Translations under genes and position numbers: made by a program
Origin: Absidia repens
Taxonomy: Eukaryota > Mucoromycota > Mucoromycetes > Mucorales > Cunninghamellaceae
DNA: 64,000 bases
Assembly: GCA_002105175.1 (NCBI GenBank)
Contig: MCGE01000025.1
Span: 434,001-498,000, forward strand
Direction of reading: 5' to 3'
Shown here: one piece after another, positions 25,993 through 38,704 of the stretch
How positions within the stretch are numbered: position 1 is the stretch's first letter
Layout: every line of letters starts with the position of its first letter
The notes under the pieces: model-generated
Told to the model about the DNA's origin: nothing
Seen by the model: the letters and a program-made list of their open reading frames with translations, nothing else
The model's database searches: none

Positions 25993-28900
25993 TTATGTAT
26001 GAATGATTTCTTTAGAACTCAAACGTGGTGCTACTCCGTTGATTGAAATGAAAGGTGATCAAACCATTATCAGTAAACCCTTGGACGCTCGCACAGGCAA
26101 AGAAGCCGAAGACCACAAGTCCTTTACCTTTGACAAATCATATTGGTCTGCAGACAAAGATGATCCTTCCTATGCTGACCAACAAACAGTATACAATGAT
26201 CTGGGTGAAGATTTATTGAATCATGCTTTTGATGGTTATAACTGTTGTATCTTTGCCTGTAAGTCATGAAAACTGCATTAGTTAAATCACATTGATTTAT
26301 ACTGACTCCGCTTTTCTTTTTTTCTTCCTTATTGCCCTTGTATTCAAGATGGTCAAACTGGATCTGGGAAATCATATTCTATGATGGGTTATGGTGAAGA
26401 TATTGGCATCATTCCTCGAACATGTGAAGAACTCTTCAATCGCATCAATCAAAACACAGATTCCAGTGTTACCTTTGCGGCGGAGGTGTCGTATATTGAA
26501 ATCTACAATGAAAAAGTCCGTGATTTATTGAACCCAAAGAACAAAGGCAATCTCAAAGTCCGTGAACATCCTAGTACTGGTCCTTATGTCGAAGATCTGT
26601 CGCGTCTGGTGGTACGATCCTTTGATGACATTAACCATTTGATGGATGAGGGCAACAAGGTAATAAAAAATAGCTTCCGGTTGACCGTAGTGAATTTAAT
26701 GCTCAAGTTTCTAATGACGTTATTACATCTAGGCAAGAACTGTCGCAGCTACAAACATGAACGAAACATCATCCCGGTCTCATGCTGTATTTACAGTCTT
26801 TCTTACTCAAAAGCGACTTGATGATTTGACAAAACTTGAAACCGAGAAAGTGGCTCGGATTAGGTATGAAATCAAGAAAAACGCCCAAATTACCCTATAT
26901 GTCATTGTTTTAACTCAATGTTGTGTTTATAGTTTGGTCGATTTGGCGGGAAGCGAACGTGCCAATAGTACTGGTGCTACGGGTGCTCGCCTCAAAGAAG
27001 GTGCAAACATCAATCGATCTCTCACAACACTTGGCAAGGTGATTGCCGGTTTGGCGGAGCAATCCAACTCAGATTCTAGAAAAGGCAACAAAAAATCAAA
27101 GGACAATTTTATTCCTTATCGTGATTCTGTAAGTACAATAACAACTCCTTTTTTTCCAAAGGTAATCTGTCATACTTTGGAATTATATACTGATTTTTTT
27201 TTGTTACTCTTTATTTGGATACAGGTGCTTACTTGGCTTTTGAAAGATTCATTGGGCGGGAATTCAAAAACTGCAATGATTGCTGCCATTTCCCCTGCTG
27301 ATTATGACGAAACCCTCAGTACTCTGCGGTATGCTGATCAAGCGAAGAAGATCAAGAACAAGGCGGTGGTGAATGAAGATCCCAATGCGAAGATGATCCG
27401 GGAACTTAAGGATGAATTGGAGGTATTACGCTCTCGACTCCAGGTCTATGCTCCCGAAGTGGTGGAAGAACTTGCTGCAGCTAGCGTCCATAGGCTTGCT
27501 ACAAACAAAAGTACCGATAGATCCTCTGCTGGTGCTCCGGTGATGGCTGCGTCGCAATCAATTATGACCGATGGGTGCCAAGAATTTGAATTTGTGGATA
27601 CATCTGGCGTTAAGAAGAAGATGACAAAACTGGAAATTGTGGATCAGTTGCAAAGCTCGGAAAAACTGCTGGCTAATTTGAACGAAACTTGGGAAGAAAA
27701 GCTCAAACGGACAGAATCTATCCAAATTGAACGGGAACAGGCGTTGCAAGAACTGGGAATTGCCGTGCACAAAAACAACGTTGGTGTCTATGCTCCGAAG
27801 AAATTGCCTCATTTGGTCAACCTGAACGAAGATCCTTTGATGTCGGAATGCTTGATGTATCATCTCAAACTTGGTATCACACATGTGGGTCATATTGATA
27901 GTGTCGGTGATGGTGATGCAATCCTTGAAAATAACTCCACTACCAATAACGGCGGCGACAAACCGACGGTCAACACAATAAATGGTGCTTCTACTATTAC
28001 GCTTGGTGGGTCCAATATACAAGACGATCACTGTTGGTTTGACAATGACAATGGCGTGGTGACACTCTATCCCAAGAATGATTCTTTGGTCATGGTGAAT
28101 GGTATGCGGGTGTCGGAACCTCAGCAACTCCACAGCGGATACCGTGTCATATTGGGCGATTATCATATATTCCGATTCAATCATCCAGAGGAGGTGCGTC
28201 GTGAACGTGAAAAGGCGGCCAACACTCCTACCACAGCAAATTTCCCAGCAGACATACATCCGATGGACAATTACAACATTGACAAAGCACATGATCAATC
28301 AGATTCGCCAACGACATTAGTCAACACTTTTCCTGGAGCAGGGTGCGGTGGCTCTGAACTTATGGATTGGAACTACGCACGATTGGAAGCAGTCCGCAAC
28401 TATTATTCGAAAGAAGGCAACTTTAACGGCATGAAAGATGACGAATTAGAAAAACTCTTTGACGATCTTACAAAAATTCGGAAATCACGGCGCAGCACCC
28501 GGTGTGGCAGTTTGATCAGTGTGGATGGTTTTTCAGCGCAATCGATCACTACCGATTTGGATACTGTTTGCACCGCTTTGACAAGCAATGGCAGTGGCGT
28601 GGCAACACATTTTGGACAAACCGAATACGAAGAAAAAATGATGGTGGAAAAGGAACGGCTACAAAAGGAACTGAACGAGCAGAAACAATTTTACGAATCT
28701 AAAATCAACCGGCTGTCCATGCAATTCTCTTACAATGACGGTGGCAATGGTGGTGATGATGGCTTAATACTAGTGGGAGACAGGCTTTTGACTCAACAAC
28801 AACGTGGATTGCTTTACAAGGTGCATCAGCAGTGGAAAAAATTACGGTACGTGTCTATGACGGAGGTGGTACTGACGAATGCTGCCATTCTTAAGGAAGC

Positions 28901-31870
28901 CAATATTATCTCCAGGAAGCTTGAAAAGGACACTTCATACCAATTTACTGTGATTGAAGGTGGGCAATTTACCAACCCCACTTCGTCTTGGGAGCCTGTC
29001 GCTGGTCCCCAACAATTGGAAACAGATGATGATACTGATCTTTGGATGGCAACAAAACCTTGCGTGGGCGTCCGTGTGCTAGATCGAAAACACAATGCGA
29101 TATATACGTGGTCCCTGGAAAAACTCAAGAACCGGCTACAGCAAATGAAGAACCTACTAAACGATGGAGATCCGTTCCTGCACCGTGCTCAGTTGAATTT
29201 GGAAAATCCTTTTTATGAAATCCCTAGTCCAAAATACTCACTGATTGGTAGTGCGGCAACGTCGGTACGAAATTTGATCCAACAGCAGCCATATGAAAGT
29301 TTTGTGGAAATCATCTGCCGCTCTACTGGTCAAGTCAAAGGGATGCTCCGTGTGCTGATTTCTCCGGTGGCGACAAGGATTTCTCAACCTCCATTTCATC
29401 AACCTGAAAATGAAGATGTCATATGTAATACTGAAAACAAGAAAAGAAGTCGTATTTATCACATTACTCATCACCAGTAGCTTTTTTTTTTTTTTTTTTT
29501 TTTTTTTAGATGGCAGCAAAAACAGCAGCAATCCTCCAAAACCTCAACAACAATCCAATACATCTAAGTTAAAAGTGGGTCAGCAACTTATATTTGAAGT
29601 ACGTATGCTGGAATTGTGTGGTCTTCATGAATCTGAATATACACAGGTGCACGTCCAATTCCGACTCTCATCATTTGGTGGTATCCCTGCGGATTCAACG
29701 GCCGAGAAACTTTTTGCGACGGATCCGATCGGTGGATTTGAAGGATCGTCTATTATTCCTTTGGATTACAGTCAAACACTCTCAATGACCGTGACATCAA
29801 GCATGATTGACGTATTGGAACGAAATATGATCAGCTTTGAAATATATGGTATGGCCGGATCTCGTATTCTCAATCAATATGAACGATGGGACGATCAACG
29901 GGAAAAACCACGCTTGGCTGACCTTTTGGCAACAAACAACAGTGGATTTGGAAGCGATATCGACAGCCGTATGGCCAAAACAGTGTCCTCATCGTCAAAC
30001 TCATCAGCGGTACCTACATCAGCATTTAATACTTCGGCACCAACTGCTGGCATCCCACCGTCCCGACAAACACTCGCACAAACTGGAAGACGACCTGAAG
30101 AAGAATCCATTGCAACCGAACGGCACGACGTTGTAGCGTGGATTCAAATATCAGAACTTTTGCCTAACGGAGACTACATGCCTGTTTCAGCACTATCCGA
30201 AAATGCCCTCGACCGCGGAGTATTCAACCTACGACAAGGCTTGCAACGCCGTATCATCATCACATTATCACACAACTCCGGACGCCAGTTTGAATGGAAT
30301 TGTATTTCTCGGGTGACAGTTGGAAAAATCAAACTTCTGGATGCAAAAGGCCGTATTATTGACGCTCAATCTCATGAAGACATTCCAATCAAGCTCTTGG
30401 CATCTCAAAACACGGTGACTTACAACAAGGATGGAACCAGTCAATTGATGGCACAAGGGTCCTGGGACAGCTCACAACATGAATGCCTCTTTTTGAATCG
30501 TTTGACTGCCGCACGATCCCGTGTCTTACTTCTGGTAAGTTGGGAAGTGGAATCCGAAAAATGCTCCAAACCGATACAATTCAACATGGAAATCGCAATC
30601 CGGGTGACTAGTCGCGACAGCACTACCAGGGGTCCAACCACCGCATTTCGTATCAAGAAACTGCTGGGCTCAGCCGCAGGATCCAAGTATCTCACCAAAT
30701 GTAGCGGTCTTTTTACAATTCATTTGCGGCCTCCCATGACACGGCGCGTCAGTCAATTATGGCGTCTCAACACTGCATACAAGTATATCCATGGTGAAGA
30801 ATTATATTTGGGCCCTTGGAGACCACGTGGTGTGTCATTGATTAATGATTACAAGCATATTCGGGATAGAATTCAACTCAAGGAACAAGTGGCATTTACT
30901 TCTCAGGTTTTGACATTACATGCTGCCCGGTCGCAAACCAGTCATGGATCTATGACGAAGGAAAATTACAAAAAGGATCAACAGCCCATTCAACCCCTAC
31001 CTTCAAGCTCCAACAATGTCAGCACCAGCACTAGCAACAACAAGAAAGTGGAACGTGGCAAAGATCATGATGCTCGGCAGCACAATGTTTTACGCAGTAC
31101 GTTGGATTTATGGACGACCCGCCTGGGAACCAGAGAAGACGTAAGGAAATGAAAAATAAAAAGGGCAGGGTAATAAAATTAATTCATTTAAAATGTAATT
31201 CATGCTTCATCATAGATTCATCTTTGTCAAGACCCTCCGACACCTGGCATGCAAGAGCCGAACGAGAAAGAAATTCACTGGAAAGGTGCGAAGTTTTTAG
31301 CAGAGGTCAAATCTGTGGCACAAACGTAAGTAATTGGTGGTAAATAATTGATTGAAAGCTAGATCTAACTTACTTTTCTTCTTATTTATATATATCCTAA
31401 GAAACAATGCATCTAGAAAAGGGTACCTTGCCTACCAAGAAGATCCGCTGGATGACAAATGGATTAAAAGGTGGTGTATCATCAAAAGGTAAACAAACAA
31501 TTCTAGTAAAGGAAGTGGAACTGGAAATGCTTGGTGCTGATTTGTGTGTCTTATCGTTACATTACGATATAGCCCCTATCTTTATATTTATAGTCATCAA
31601 AATGAACAGGACGAGCTTGGTGTAATCAATATATATACTGCCAGAATTGACCACAATAAACCATTGGAAAAGCTTTTACAGGTACAGTACTTTTGCAAGA
31701 ATAGAAAGTTAAGAAGCATATGAAATATTTATCTTATTTTATATCTTTAGCGACACCACGTATTCTCTTTATACACGAGCAACAACGCGTACACACTACA
31801 AGCAGCTTCAAAATCTGATATGCAGGACTGGATTTCAAAACTGGAAAAAGCACACTCATCACAGTACTAG
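25845..31870 (+). CDS. Kinesin-3 motor protein (KIF1/Unc-104 type)
   Basis: Eleven exons (25845-25899, 26016-26258, 26349-26659, 26733-26863, 26933-27128, 27225-29424, 29510-31140, 31216-31325, 31402-31488, 31573-31681, 31751-31870) join to 1730 codons. Motor domain: [11 protein letters not shown] at the start, P-loop GQTGSGKS (101-108), [20 protein letters not shown] (248-256) and a neck after [12 protein letters not shown] forkhead-associated domain follows from about 515 ([12 protein letters not shown]; the [19 protein letters not shown] end near 605-625), then the kinesin-3 mid-region, and a C-terminal PH domain from about 1628 ([20 protein letters not shown] ... [11 protein letters not shown]). 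Role: long-range plus-end transport of early endosomes and vesicles on microtubules, with the PH domain binding phosphoinositides. Intron 1 carries an (AT)n run and intron 6 ends in a T run of about 27 bases before the acceptor. Confidence 0.96.
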
Positions 31871-32188
31871 AAGATTGGACTTGCGCAACCTCCCTCAGTC
31901 CGCTCATTCCCCTACACATACATACAAATACCTCGTATTACTTTTTCTATTCTCCTCTTTATTTTGATTCATTCATTATATGTACATTTCCTTTCTTTAT
32001 TTACCTTCTTTTGCAAACATTCGTTTAGATACTTTTATAGATTTTCTGTTATATATTGCTGTTTTCTAGTTATTGTTACATATATTATATATATTTTTAT
32101 CTCATGGTATGCACTTTCATCTTTTACCTTCATATATGATCCCCTCACCCTCATTTGTGTAACATGATTATTTATTACATTGACGTTC

Positions 32189-32194
32189 AATAAA
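32189..32194 (+). terminator. Possible polyadenylation signal of kinesin-3
   Basis: AATAAA on the coding strand about 320 bases after the kinesin stop codon; no closer perfect match was noticed. Confidence 0.35.
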
Positions 32195-32504
32195 AAAAAT
32201 ATATTCTGCTGTACTTTTACTGTACCAATATATCCTACTGTATTTTTCTATTGTTTTCTGATTGTGTTTAGCTATACCCACGGCATTTGCAATAGGCCCC
32301 ACAATACCGATAACAACCGGAAAATGAAATCGCATCGTTGTTCTGATGTATGTATTCAAGATATATCTGGTATACAGTGGCATTCCGGGGACGCTTTTTT
32401 GTGTTTGTTTATTTTTTTCATCGAAATCGAAAAGGTTATCAAAAAAAAAAAAAAAAATCAGGGAAATGGTTCAGAACTGCAGTACAACAGGGACTACAGA
32501 TAGA

Positions 32505-32800
32505 ATTTCAAATCCCGCACACTTAGTTTTTTTTTTTTTTCTTGCTTTCACCATTGGAACCTCTATTAGGTTATGGTAATCTTAATTTAGTTTTACAACT
32601 AGTTTAGAAGCTTTTTCAGAACAAGAATTACAACATGCATGGGATAATAATTTCATTTTGAATCCAGGATTTTAGACCACCATTATTTGACTTTTATGAA
32701 GTCTTATTAGCGTAGCTTAGCTTTAGCTTGTCTATATGTATCATCATCTGAATAAAGTACATCTCTTTTACTGGCTTTAATAAAAATATCCCACCGGTTT
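32505..32800 (+). repeat. Dispersed repeat family, copy 6 (plus sense)
   Basis: Carries TTCAAATCCCGCAC (the CACGTG has decayed), the CACCATTGGAACCTCTATTA block, CTAGTTTAGAAG, ATTACAACATGCATGGGA, TTTCATTTTGAATCCAGG and ATCTGAATAAAGTACATCTC at about 32748. The AATAAA-bearing modules after it are short, with a single TTAATAAAAATATCCC follow-on. Confidence 0.75.
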
Positions 32801-33284
32801 CTCTTTTGACTTTTACAGTAGATATCTTTTTTAATACTAGGCCCCCAGATCAAAACTGGGCGTTGAGTGTTGAAGGAAATAGAACTGGGAGGTCCAAAAA
32901 AAAATAGGAACTCCGCTTGCATGAATTTTAGCAATGCTGAATTCTACCATGGACTATATGTGCTACCGTTTCTAACGTTTGTCAATTATTAGCGCAGCAT
33001 TCATTTAAAGGTATATAAATCAATACATACTTTGATATATATATATATAAACAATAAAAATAACAAATCGTGAAGACATTTTCAGTTGTGATGATGGTAA
33101 TAATGTGAGTAGGATTTTATTTTATTTATAATACACAATAAAAAACAGTAAAAAAAAGAAAAAAAAAGATGGGGATAAGTGAAATGAAAGTATGTATAGT
33201 AGTAGTAAAAGGAATGCACAACAATCAATCATACAAAAATAAAAATCTAATCAGAATAATGATAAGTAAACTATGACTAAAAAT

Positions 33285-35367
33285 CTAATCTACCAGAGTA
33301 AGAGCACCGGGATGTAATAAAGTAACGCCTTTTGCATCATGGCAATCAAAGTTCCATTCGCGCCAATTCGTTCCCTTGTTATGGCACGGATAACACATGG
33401 CACATACATTTGTCCGGAAGCCTTTACACATGTTTCGACCTTGACGCAGATTTTCCAGCATGTCTTGCATCGTTCCACCAATCGCACCAGGTTCATTGAA
33501 TTCACCAAAATGTTTGGCAATCATGTCATCTTCGCAAGCATCGATTTGTTGAATCCGGCGATCGTGAATGGGGCGTATATTGTAGGGGAAAAGCCAAATG
33601 CCCAGGTTCTGATCTTCATTCTTGACAAATAAGCGTGGACCGCCCACACCGGCAATCAGATGGACGACATCTCTACTGACAATGTAGAGGGCACCAGCAG
33701 TATAAGGTGGGAAAAGTGGTAATGGGTAATTCAATTCACTGTTTTTGTTGCTTGAATCGCGAATAGGTGGGATATTCCTTAAAAAAAAAAAAAAAAAGAA
33801 AAAAAAAAACCTAGTCAGTAAATATTCCTTTTCTTCTTTTTCAAAAAGGGGGAGAGAGGGGGAAATTTACCAGTAAGCTAATCCTTGCCAGTAACGTTCT
33901 TGAGGGCCCAATTCTTTCAACTCTTTACTAATCGTATCCCATCGAATAAAAATGTCATCATCGGTTTTCATCAAGTAGTCAAATTGGTATTCATCCATCC
34001 ATTCCATCGCCCCATACACCTTTTGGCTGAGATCTTCGTATTTGTCTGAGGTATCGAGGATCAAAACGTCATGGTGATGATGTATTTCTTGGTCTATCAG
34101 TGGTCCCATTGTTGTTCGTACATGTTCCGTTGGAGGCTGGCCGATAATGAATTGTACGTGGAAAGTGACACCGGATTGCTGCGCATCAGGAATCAGTTGC
34201 ATTGTTGTTTCGCGGAATGTCTTTCGTTTTTCAAAACTTTTCGGTGTCCAGGCAGATAATACAGCTACCATGACCCGTAAATTGTCGTTATTGTCAAGAG
34301 TGCTGCCGCTGCTACTACCGCCGCTACGATTGTCGTTGCCGTTGTTTACTGATGATAATTGTTGAAATGCAGGATGAGGTTTGGCAGTAATATCCATATG
34401 TACAGGAGCCACACTTGTTCGCATTCGACCCACTTGATTCAGCATGGCAAACATGGTGACAAAGACAACCACAGTAAGAGGAAGGACTAAAACACGCACC
34501 ACCGTTGACTTGTAATGAAGCTCATCTCCTTTGGCCATTTTCAATCCATTGATTACCGAGTTTGCTCCTATTGATCCTGTTGTTGATGAAGTTGATGATT
34601 GTGCTGCTGCTTTTCCCCGGTATTTTGTTTCTATTGATGTTGCTGCTGTCCAGACTAATTTCAAAACATTGGAAAGGAGAAGGACGCCACATATAATCAT
34701 CCAAGTCACCACTGGTTGATCTGGTCCGTTGAATCGACATATCCACGTTGTCAAAGTCCAGTTCAGTCCATTCAATATCACCAGTCGAATCATCGCATTA
34801 CTGACTTCATATTGATAAAGCCATCGTCGTACCATACTAGTCGTCAATATCCAACTCCAATAACCTGCAAGTAAACACTAACACCCAACAAATCCAATAA
34901 TATATGTGAGAAACAAAATTAACGTCAAAGCATTCCCCTTGGTTGACATTTACTTACCCACAAGATGGCGACGCAATAGATCAAGGGCGTACTTTTGATA
35001 TTGAATAATCTTGTTGCATCGTTAAGAGGTGGGGACCAGGCTTGCGATAGATGATGAATAAAGCCAATCAATGCAGGAATAAGGCATAGATATTGTAATA
35101 TAGTGATGGGAAGATGATATCGTCTTGGTACATTCAGAGATGATAATGACAGCGCTCGTCGACGATAAGACGGCAGATGAGGCTACAAATATAAAGACAA
35201 AAATAAAAATAAAAATCGTCAATACAAATGGTTCATCATGATGAAGAGACTGTGAGAAGGAGATCGTTGTCTTTTTTCGACAATGTACAACGACCAAACG
35301 AAATAAAACAATAAGGTAACAAAACAATGGTGTTAAAGATATATAACGATGTACTTACCGCTACCAT
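33285..35367 (-). CDS. GT31-type (beta-1,3-) glycosyltransferase with multi-span membrane N-terminus
   Basis: Exons 35359-35367 (coding only Met-Val-Ala), 34954-35182, 33871-34864 and 33285-33777 join to 574 codons. The luminal half matches the Galactosyl_T (GT31) fold: VMVAVLSAWTPKSFEKRKTFRET, the donor-metal motif KTDDDIFIRWD (near residue 385), the YPPYTAGALYIVSRDVV-like block (here FPPYTAGALYIVSRDVV) and the acidic KNEDQNLGIW motif near 463. The first ~210 residues hold several hydrophobic stretches (for example LCLIPALIGFIHHL, PLIYCVAILWVSYWSWIL, VVTWMIICGVLLLSNVL, VLVLPLTVVVFVTMFAML), unlike the single anchor usual for GT31. Known role of the family: Golgi transfer of Gal/GlcNAc to glycans; donor and acceptor are unknown here. 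Exon 2's donor is AA/GTAAAT, four bases downstream of a stronger-looking GTAAGT, because only that choice keeps frame. Confidence 0.88.
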
Positions 35368-35652
35368 GGTGACGTTGTGTTGCTTCTAAATGAAAAAGAA
35401 AGGAAAAAAAAAATATAGAAAAAAAAAAGTCAATTTCAATACAGTAGATTGAATCCCAGCCCAAAATAGGCGGACGTGAAGAAGTTCGCTTTTTTATTTT
35501 CCACTAGCTGTCTATACTAAAGAAAAAGTGGAGAGAGGGGAAGGACTATGGGGCATGAAAATGTATGTAAAAGTAAGGGTCAAAATAGATGGAAAAGGGG
35601 AAGGAGATATAATATAATATCAAAATAATAATATGCGGGTAGAAATTGTTGA

Positions 35653-36540
35653 TCACATTCGGTTGTTGGCAGCTTGGGCAAGCACTCGTCGTTCATATTC
35701 ACGTAAATCCTTCCTAATACCGTGACAAAATAAATATAATCAAATCAGTATTTCCTATCGAGTCAACAAATGGAGACTTACTTAAATAGGACATAGGCAT
35801 CAGATTGAGCAGGGCTTTCTGGGTTTGGATCATTCAGCAAGTCCTGAATGCCAGTCAAAATCTAGCACGTAAAAACAGGCAATGAGCGTGTAGGTTCCCA
35901 CCAAGATATCAATTGTTTATCCTTTTACCTGTTTCAGTGTAATTGCGGGTTTCCATCCTTCGTCTTCGTTCAGAATCGATAGACAAACAGTACCAGAAGG
36001 ATACACATTGGGATGGAAGAGAGGAGGTGTAAATTTGCCTAAAATAAAAATAAAAAATTATCTTATCAATACCTACTCCGGAAAAAACGTGTATTATGAA
36101 GGGACTTACATTTTGGTGGTTTGCTTGGATATTCTAAGGTCGTTGAAGAGAAAGGGATTGGTATTAATCATCTTGTATTTGTTCCATATGCGCCTTACCT
36201 TCAGGAAATATTATGGTCAACTTGTATACCGCATTTTGCCAAGGAGTCTATATTAGATAGCAAAGAAAGGGGAGTTAGAGCTTGTTTACATGAGCATTTT
36301 GTTGTCACTAACGTTTTCTTTTCCAGGAATACCACACGACCAATTCATGAGATCCAGAGTGTTGTCCTCGTTTTTCCCAGGTCGAGCCCAGAATCCCTAC
36401 AAACATTAAAATAAGAAAAAATAGTTCAAGGTTAACGATCTCCAAGATTAAAAGGTGTATTTCGATACATACGTGGGGTGATCCTTACGCCATTGTTTGC
36501 GTTCTTCCATCAATCGTCCACGCGCGATACCAGTGCTCAT
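35653..36540 (-). CDS. UBC9: SUMO-conjugating enzyme E2 (Ubc9)
   Basis: Seven exons (36469-36540, 36313-36396, 36199-36247, 36110-36133, 35929-36038, 35782-35861, 35653-35713) give 159 codons, the family's usual length. The protein starts [20 protein letters not shown], contains [19 protein letters not shown], the active-site Cys in [38 protein letters not shown] and ends [17 protein letters not shown]. The catalytic His-Pro-Asn and the Ubc9-type EDEGWKPA insert are intact. Role: transfers SUMO from the E1 to target lysines, nuclear. Donor GTATCG after DHPTY and donor GTTAGT after PGKEN are weaker than the other sites but are required by frame. It lies 285 bases upstream of the GT31 gene on the same strand. 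Confidence 0.95.
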
Positions 36541-38704
36541 GTTTAGGTCTTGTTGCCACAATAAAAGAAAAGGGAGAAAAAATCAAAAAAAAAAAAAAAA
36601 AAAAAAATTGAAAACACCCACATATGTTTTTAAACCTCAGCTCAGCGATCTCGAAAAAATACAATGTGGCATAATGAGGCGTTTAGTTGTAATGTCATAC
36701 TCTATAACCAGACAAACAAATTAAAACGGTAGAATATGCCAAATAATTGTATTTTATAATTAGTTATCCAAAAAAAACTCAATTAGTAAAATAAAAGTAT
36801 TCTCTTATAAATACAGTGTGGATGGTGAGCACAAAATAAAACCATGCCCATCTTTCTACCAGACGCTTCACATTGGCGCTTCTTCTTACCTCCCGCGTAT
36901 GATTTCAAAAAACCACTATGGTTTGTTACAAGAAAAAAAAAGTTGCGTCCTGGTTCTCTCTCATATGACATGATTATCCCACAGCACACCTTTTACTTAA
37001 AAGAAATATACTGACGGATCATGGAAAATGAAACAAAGCATAGTCGACCTCTCCACACTGCGAACATTGACCTTTTGCTTCTTACTCATTCCTATATCTA
37101 TATATCGTTAGTCTAGTCTCTTTTAAGCATATTTGATTTGTTGTTATTATGATTGCCAAGTCGTTTACAATATTGTAGCATATACTGTACAAATAGAATT
37201 TATACTATCTCGTTATCAAAAATAATAAACGTCAAGGCGCGCAGCTTGATTTTAGTAAATCTTCGTTTTACTCGAGATCAGGGGAGAAGGTTTTGACCTG
37301 ACGGCATTACACACGCCTCACTCATATTGCAATCAGATGAAATAGTGAATTAGCGCTCACCCGCCGTGTGTTCCAAGCCCCGATCTAATTGGATAGTTGT
37401 GTGTGTATGAAAAAATTGCGAAATGGAGATTAGATTGTTCCCGTGTTTCTCACTTCGGTGGACTGTCGCTTGGCGCTTAACTGGCTATTGTTTGATGTTT
37501 TACGTTCTTGTTTATTATACCATATACAATGAGAGTAATAAATTGGATATGTACAGTACACTATGTCCAGACTAGTGGAACCTATAATATTTTACCAGTA
37601 AGTTATACTGGTAGCACCGCCCACATTGATCAATATGAACGGTAGAGCAGGAATAGAGTCATATTTTTTATTGGGTGTCCTAAACTGAAAACAGGTCACT
37701 GCACTTATAAGAAGAGAAGCCATAGGCAGTAAATTAGAAAGCACGGGAAAATGGTTTATACGTGTGTTGACAGACATAGGTTCATTAATATGATGGACGG
37801 AAATAGGGCTACATATGACTGATATTTATCAAGTGTAAACTATTATGCACTTACTGAGGCTCTAGGAGGTGAGAAGTAGTTATAGTATAATAGGTGAGTA
37901 AAATAGGTATTTGATAGAACATTCGCAAAACAGCCATAATATTAGCTTTGCTCACACTATATATGGCAGAGGACGGTAAATAAAAATGACATATTTTATT
38001 AAACAATTTGATCAACACGAATCTAAAGCGACGATGACAAAGGACAGCCCTAATTCATCGTTTTATTATTTAATATCCGTAATTTTCCGCAGTTTTCTGC
38101 AGATGAGCTACTTTTACGAGGTAGCCTTCCACAGAAATCCATTATAACAATTCTGATCAATTGTAACAATTTTTACTTCGAGCCATACGCAATCGAATAT
38201 AAAACAATTGGGTCTGAAATACTGCGGTGAAAGGATTGGAAATGAAAAAGAAAAGAAAATCACCTGTTCCATACAAGGATTGAGGGAAGAGATAAAGTAT
38301 GGTACGACTGGGGCATTGTTTCATTGTAATTATATGGAGCAAACAATAAAACACAATAGTGAGCATACGATGCTATAAATTTTACAACTACACTTATGCT
38401 TGTTTAAAAAAAAAATGCTCATGACGGGGTTTAAATATTCTGGTTTGAGAAAATAAAATACGGACTTTTGCTTAAAGATCAACTCTTCCTCTTTTTAGCT
38501 CACATTGTACGTACCTCTAACCTGAACAATCAACGGAAAGACAATCTAAGAAAAAAATAGGAAAAATAGGATATAATACATTGGTGGATGATAGATGGAT
38601 TGAGAAATAAATGGATGATTGTAGATGGATGGATTATCGATATGATTACTGACTACCTTTTTTTTTTTTTTTTTTTTTTTTTTTATGATTCTGATCTGTA
38701 GAAC
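36541..38704. other. Intergenic region between UBC9 and ribosomal protein uS2
   Basis: Divergent promoters flank 2.2 kb of AT-rich DNA. A poly(A) run (36586-36607) lies close to the UBC9 start, a module-only fragment of the dispersed repeat at about 37690-38020, and a T run (38658-38684) just before the uS2 start. No exon with protein similarity was found. Confidence 0.55.
37690..38020 (-). repeat. Dispersed repeat family, copy 7 (module arm only)
   Basis: Matches the upstream arm of the minus-sense copies at 12.2 and 40.4 kb: a GGTGAGAAGTAGTTATAGT block, AACATTCGCAAAACAGCCAT, a gap to AAATAAAAATGACATATTTT, and ATTAAACAATTTGATCAACA. The ATGCAT core is absent. Confidence 0.45.

Larger units (their letters stand above)
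31871..33284. other. Convergent 3' intergenic region with a dispersed-repeat copy
   Basis: Lies between the 3' ends of the kinesin-3 and GT31 genes. AATAAA at 32189 may end the kinesin transcript. A plus-sense dispersed-repeat copy occupies about 32505-32800. The remainder is AT-rich with homopolymers and shows no exon. Confidence 0.6.

Noticed and set aside
27558..28298. 246-codon antisense frame within the kinesin-3 gene
   Set aside because: Lies wholly inside the FHA-region exon of a clearly coding gene and is His/Ile/Val-rich without domain similarity.
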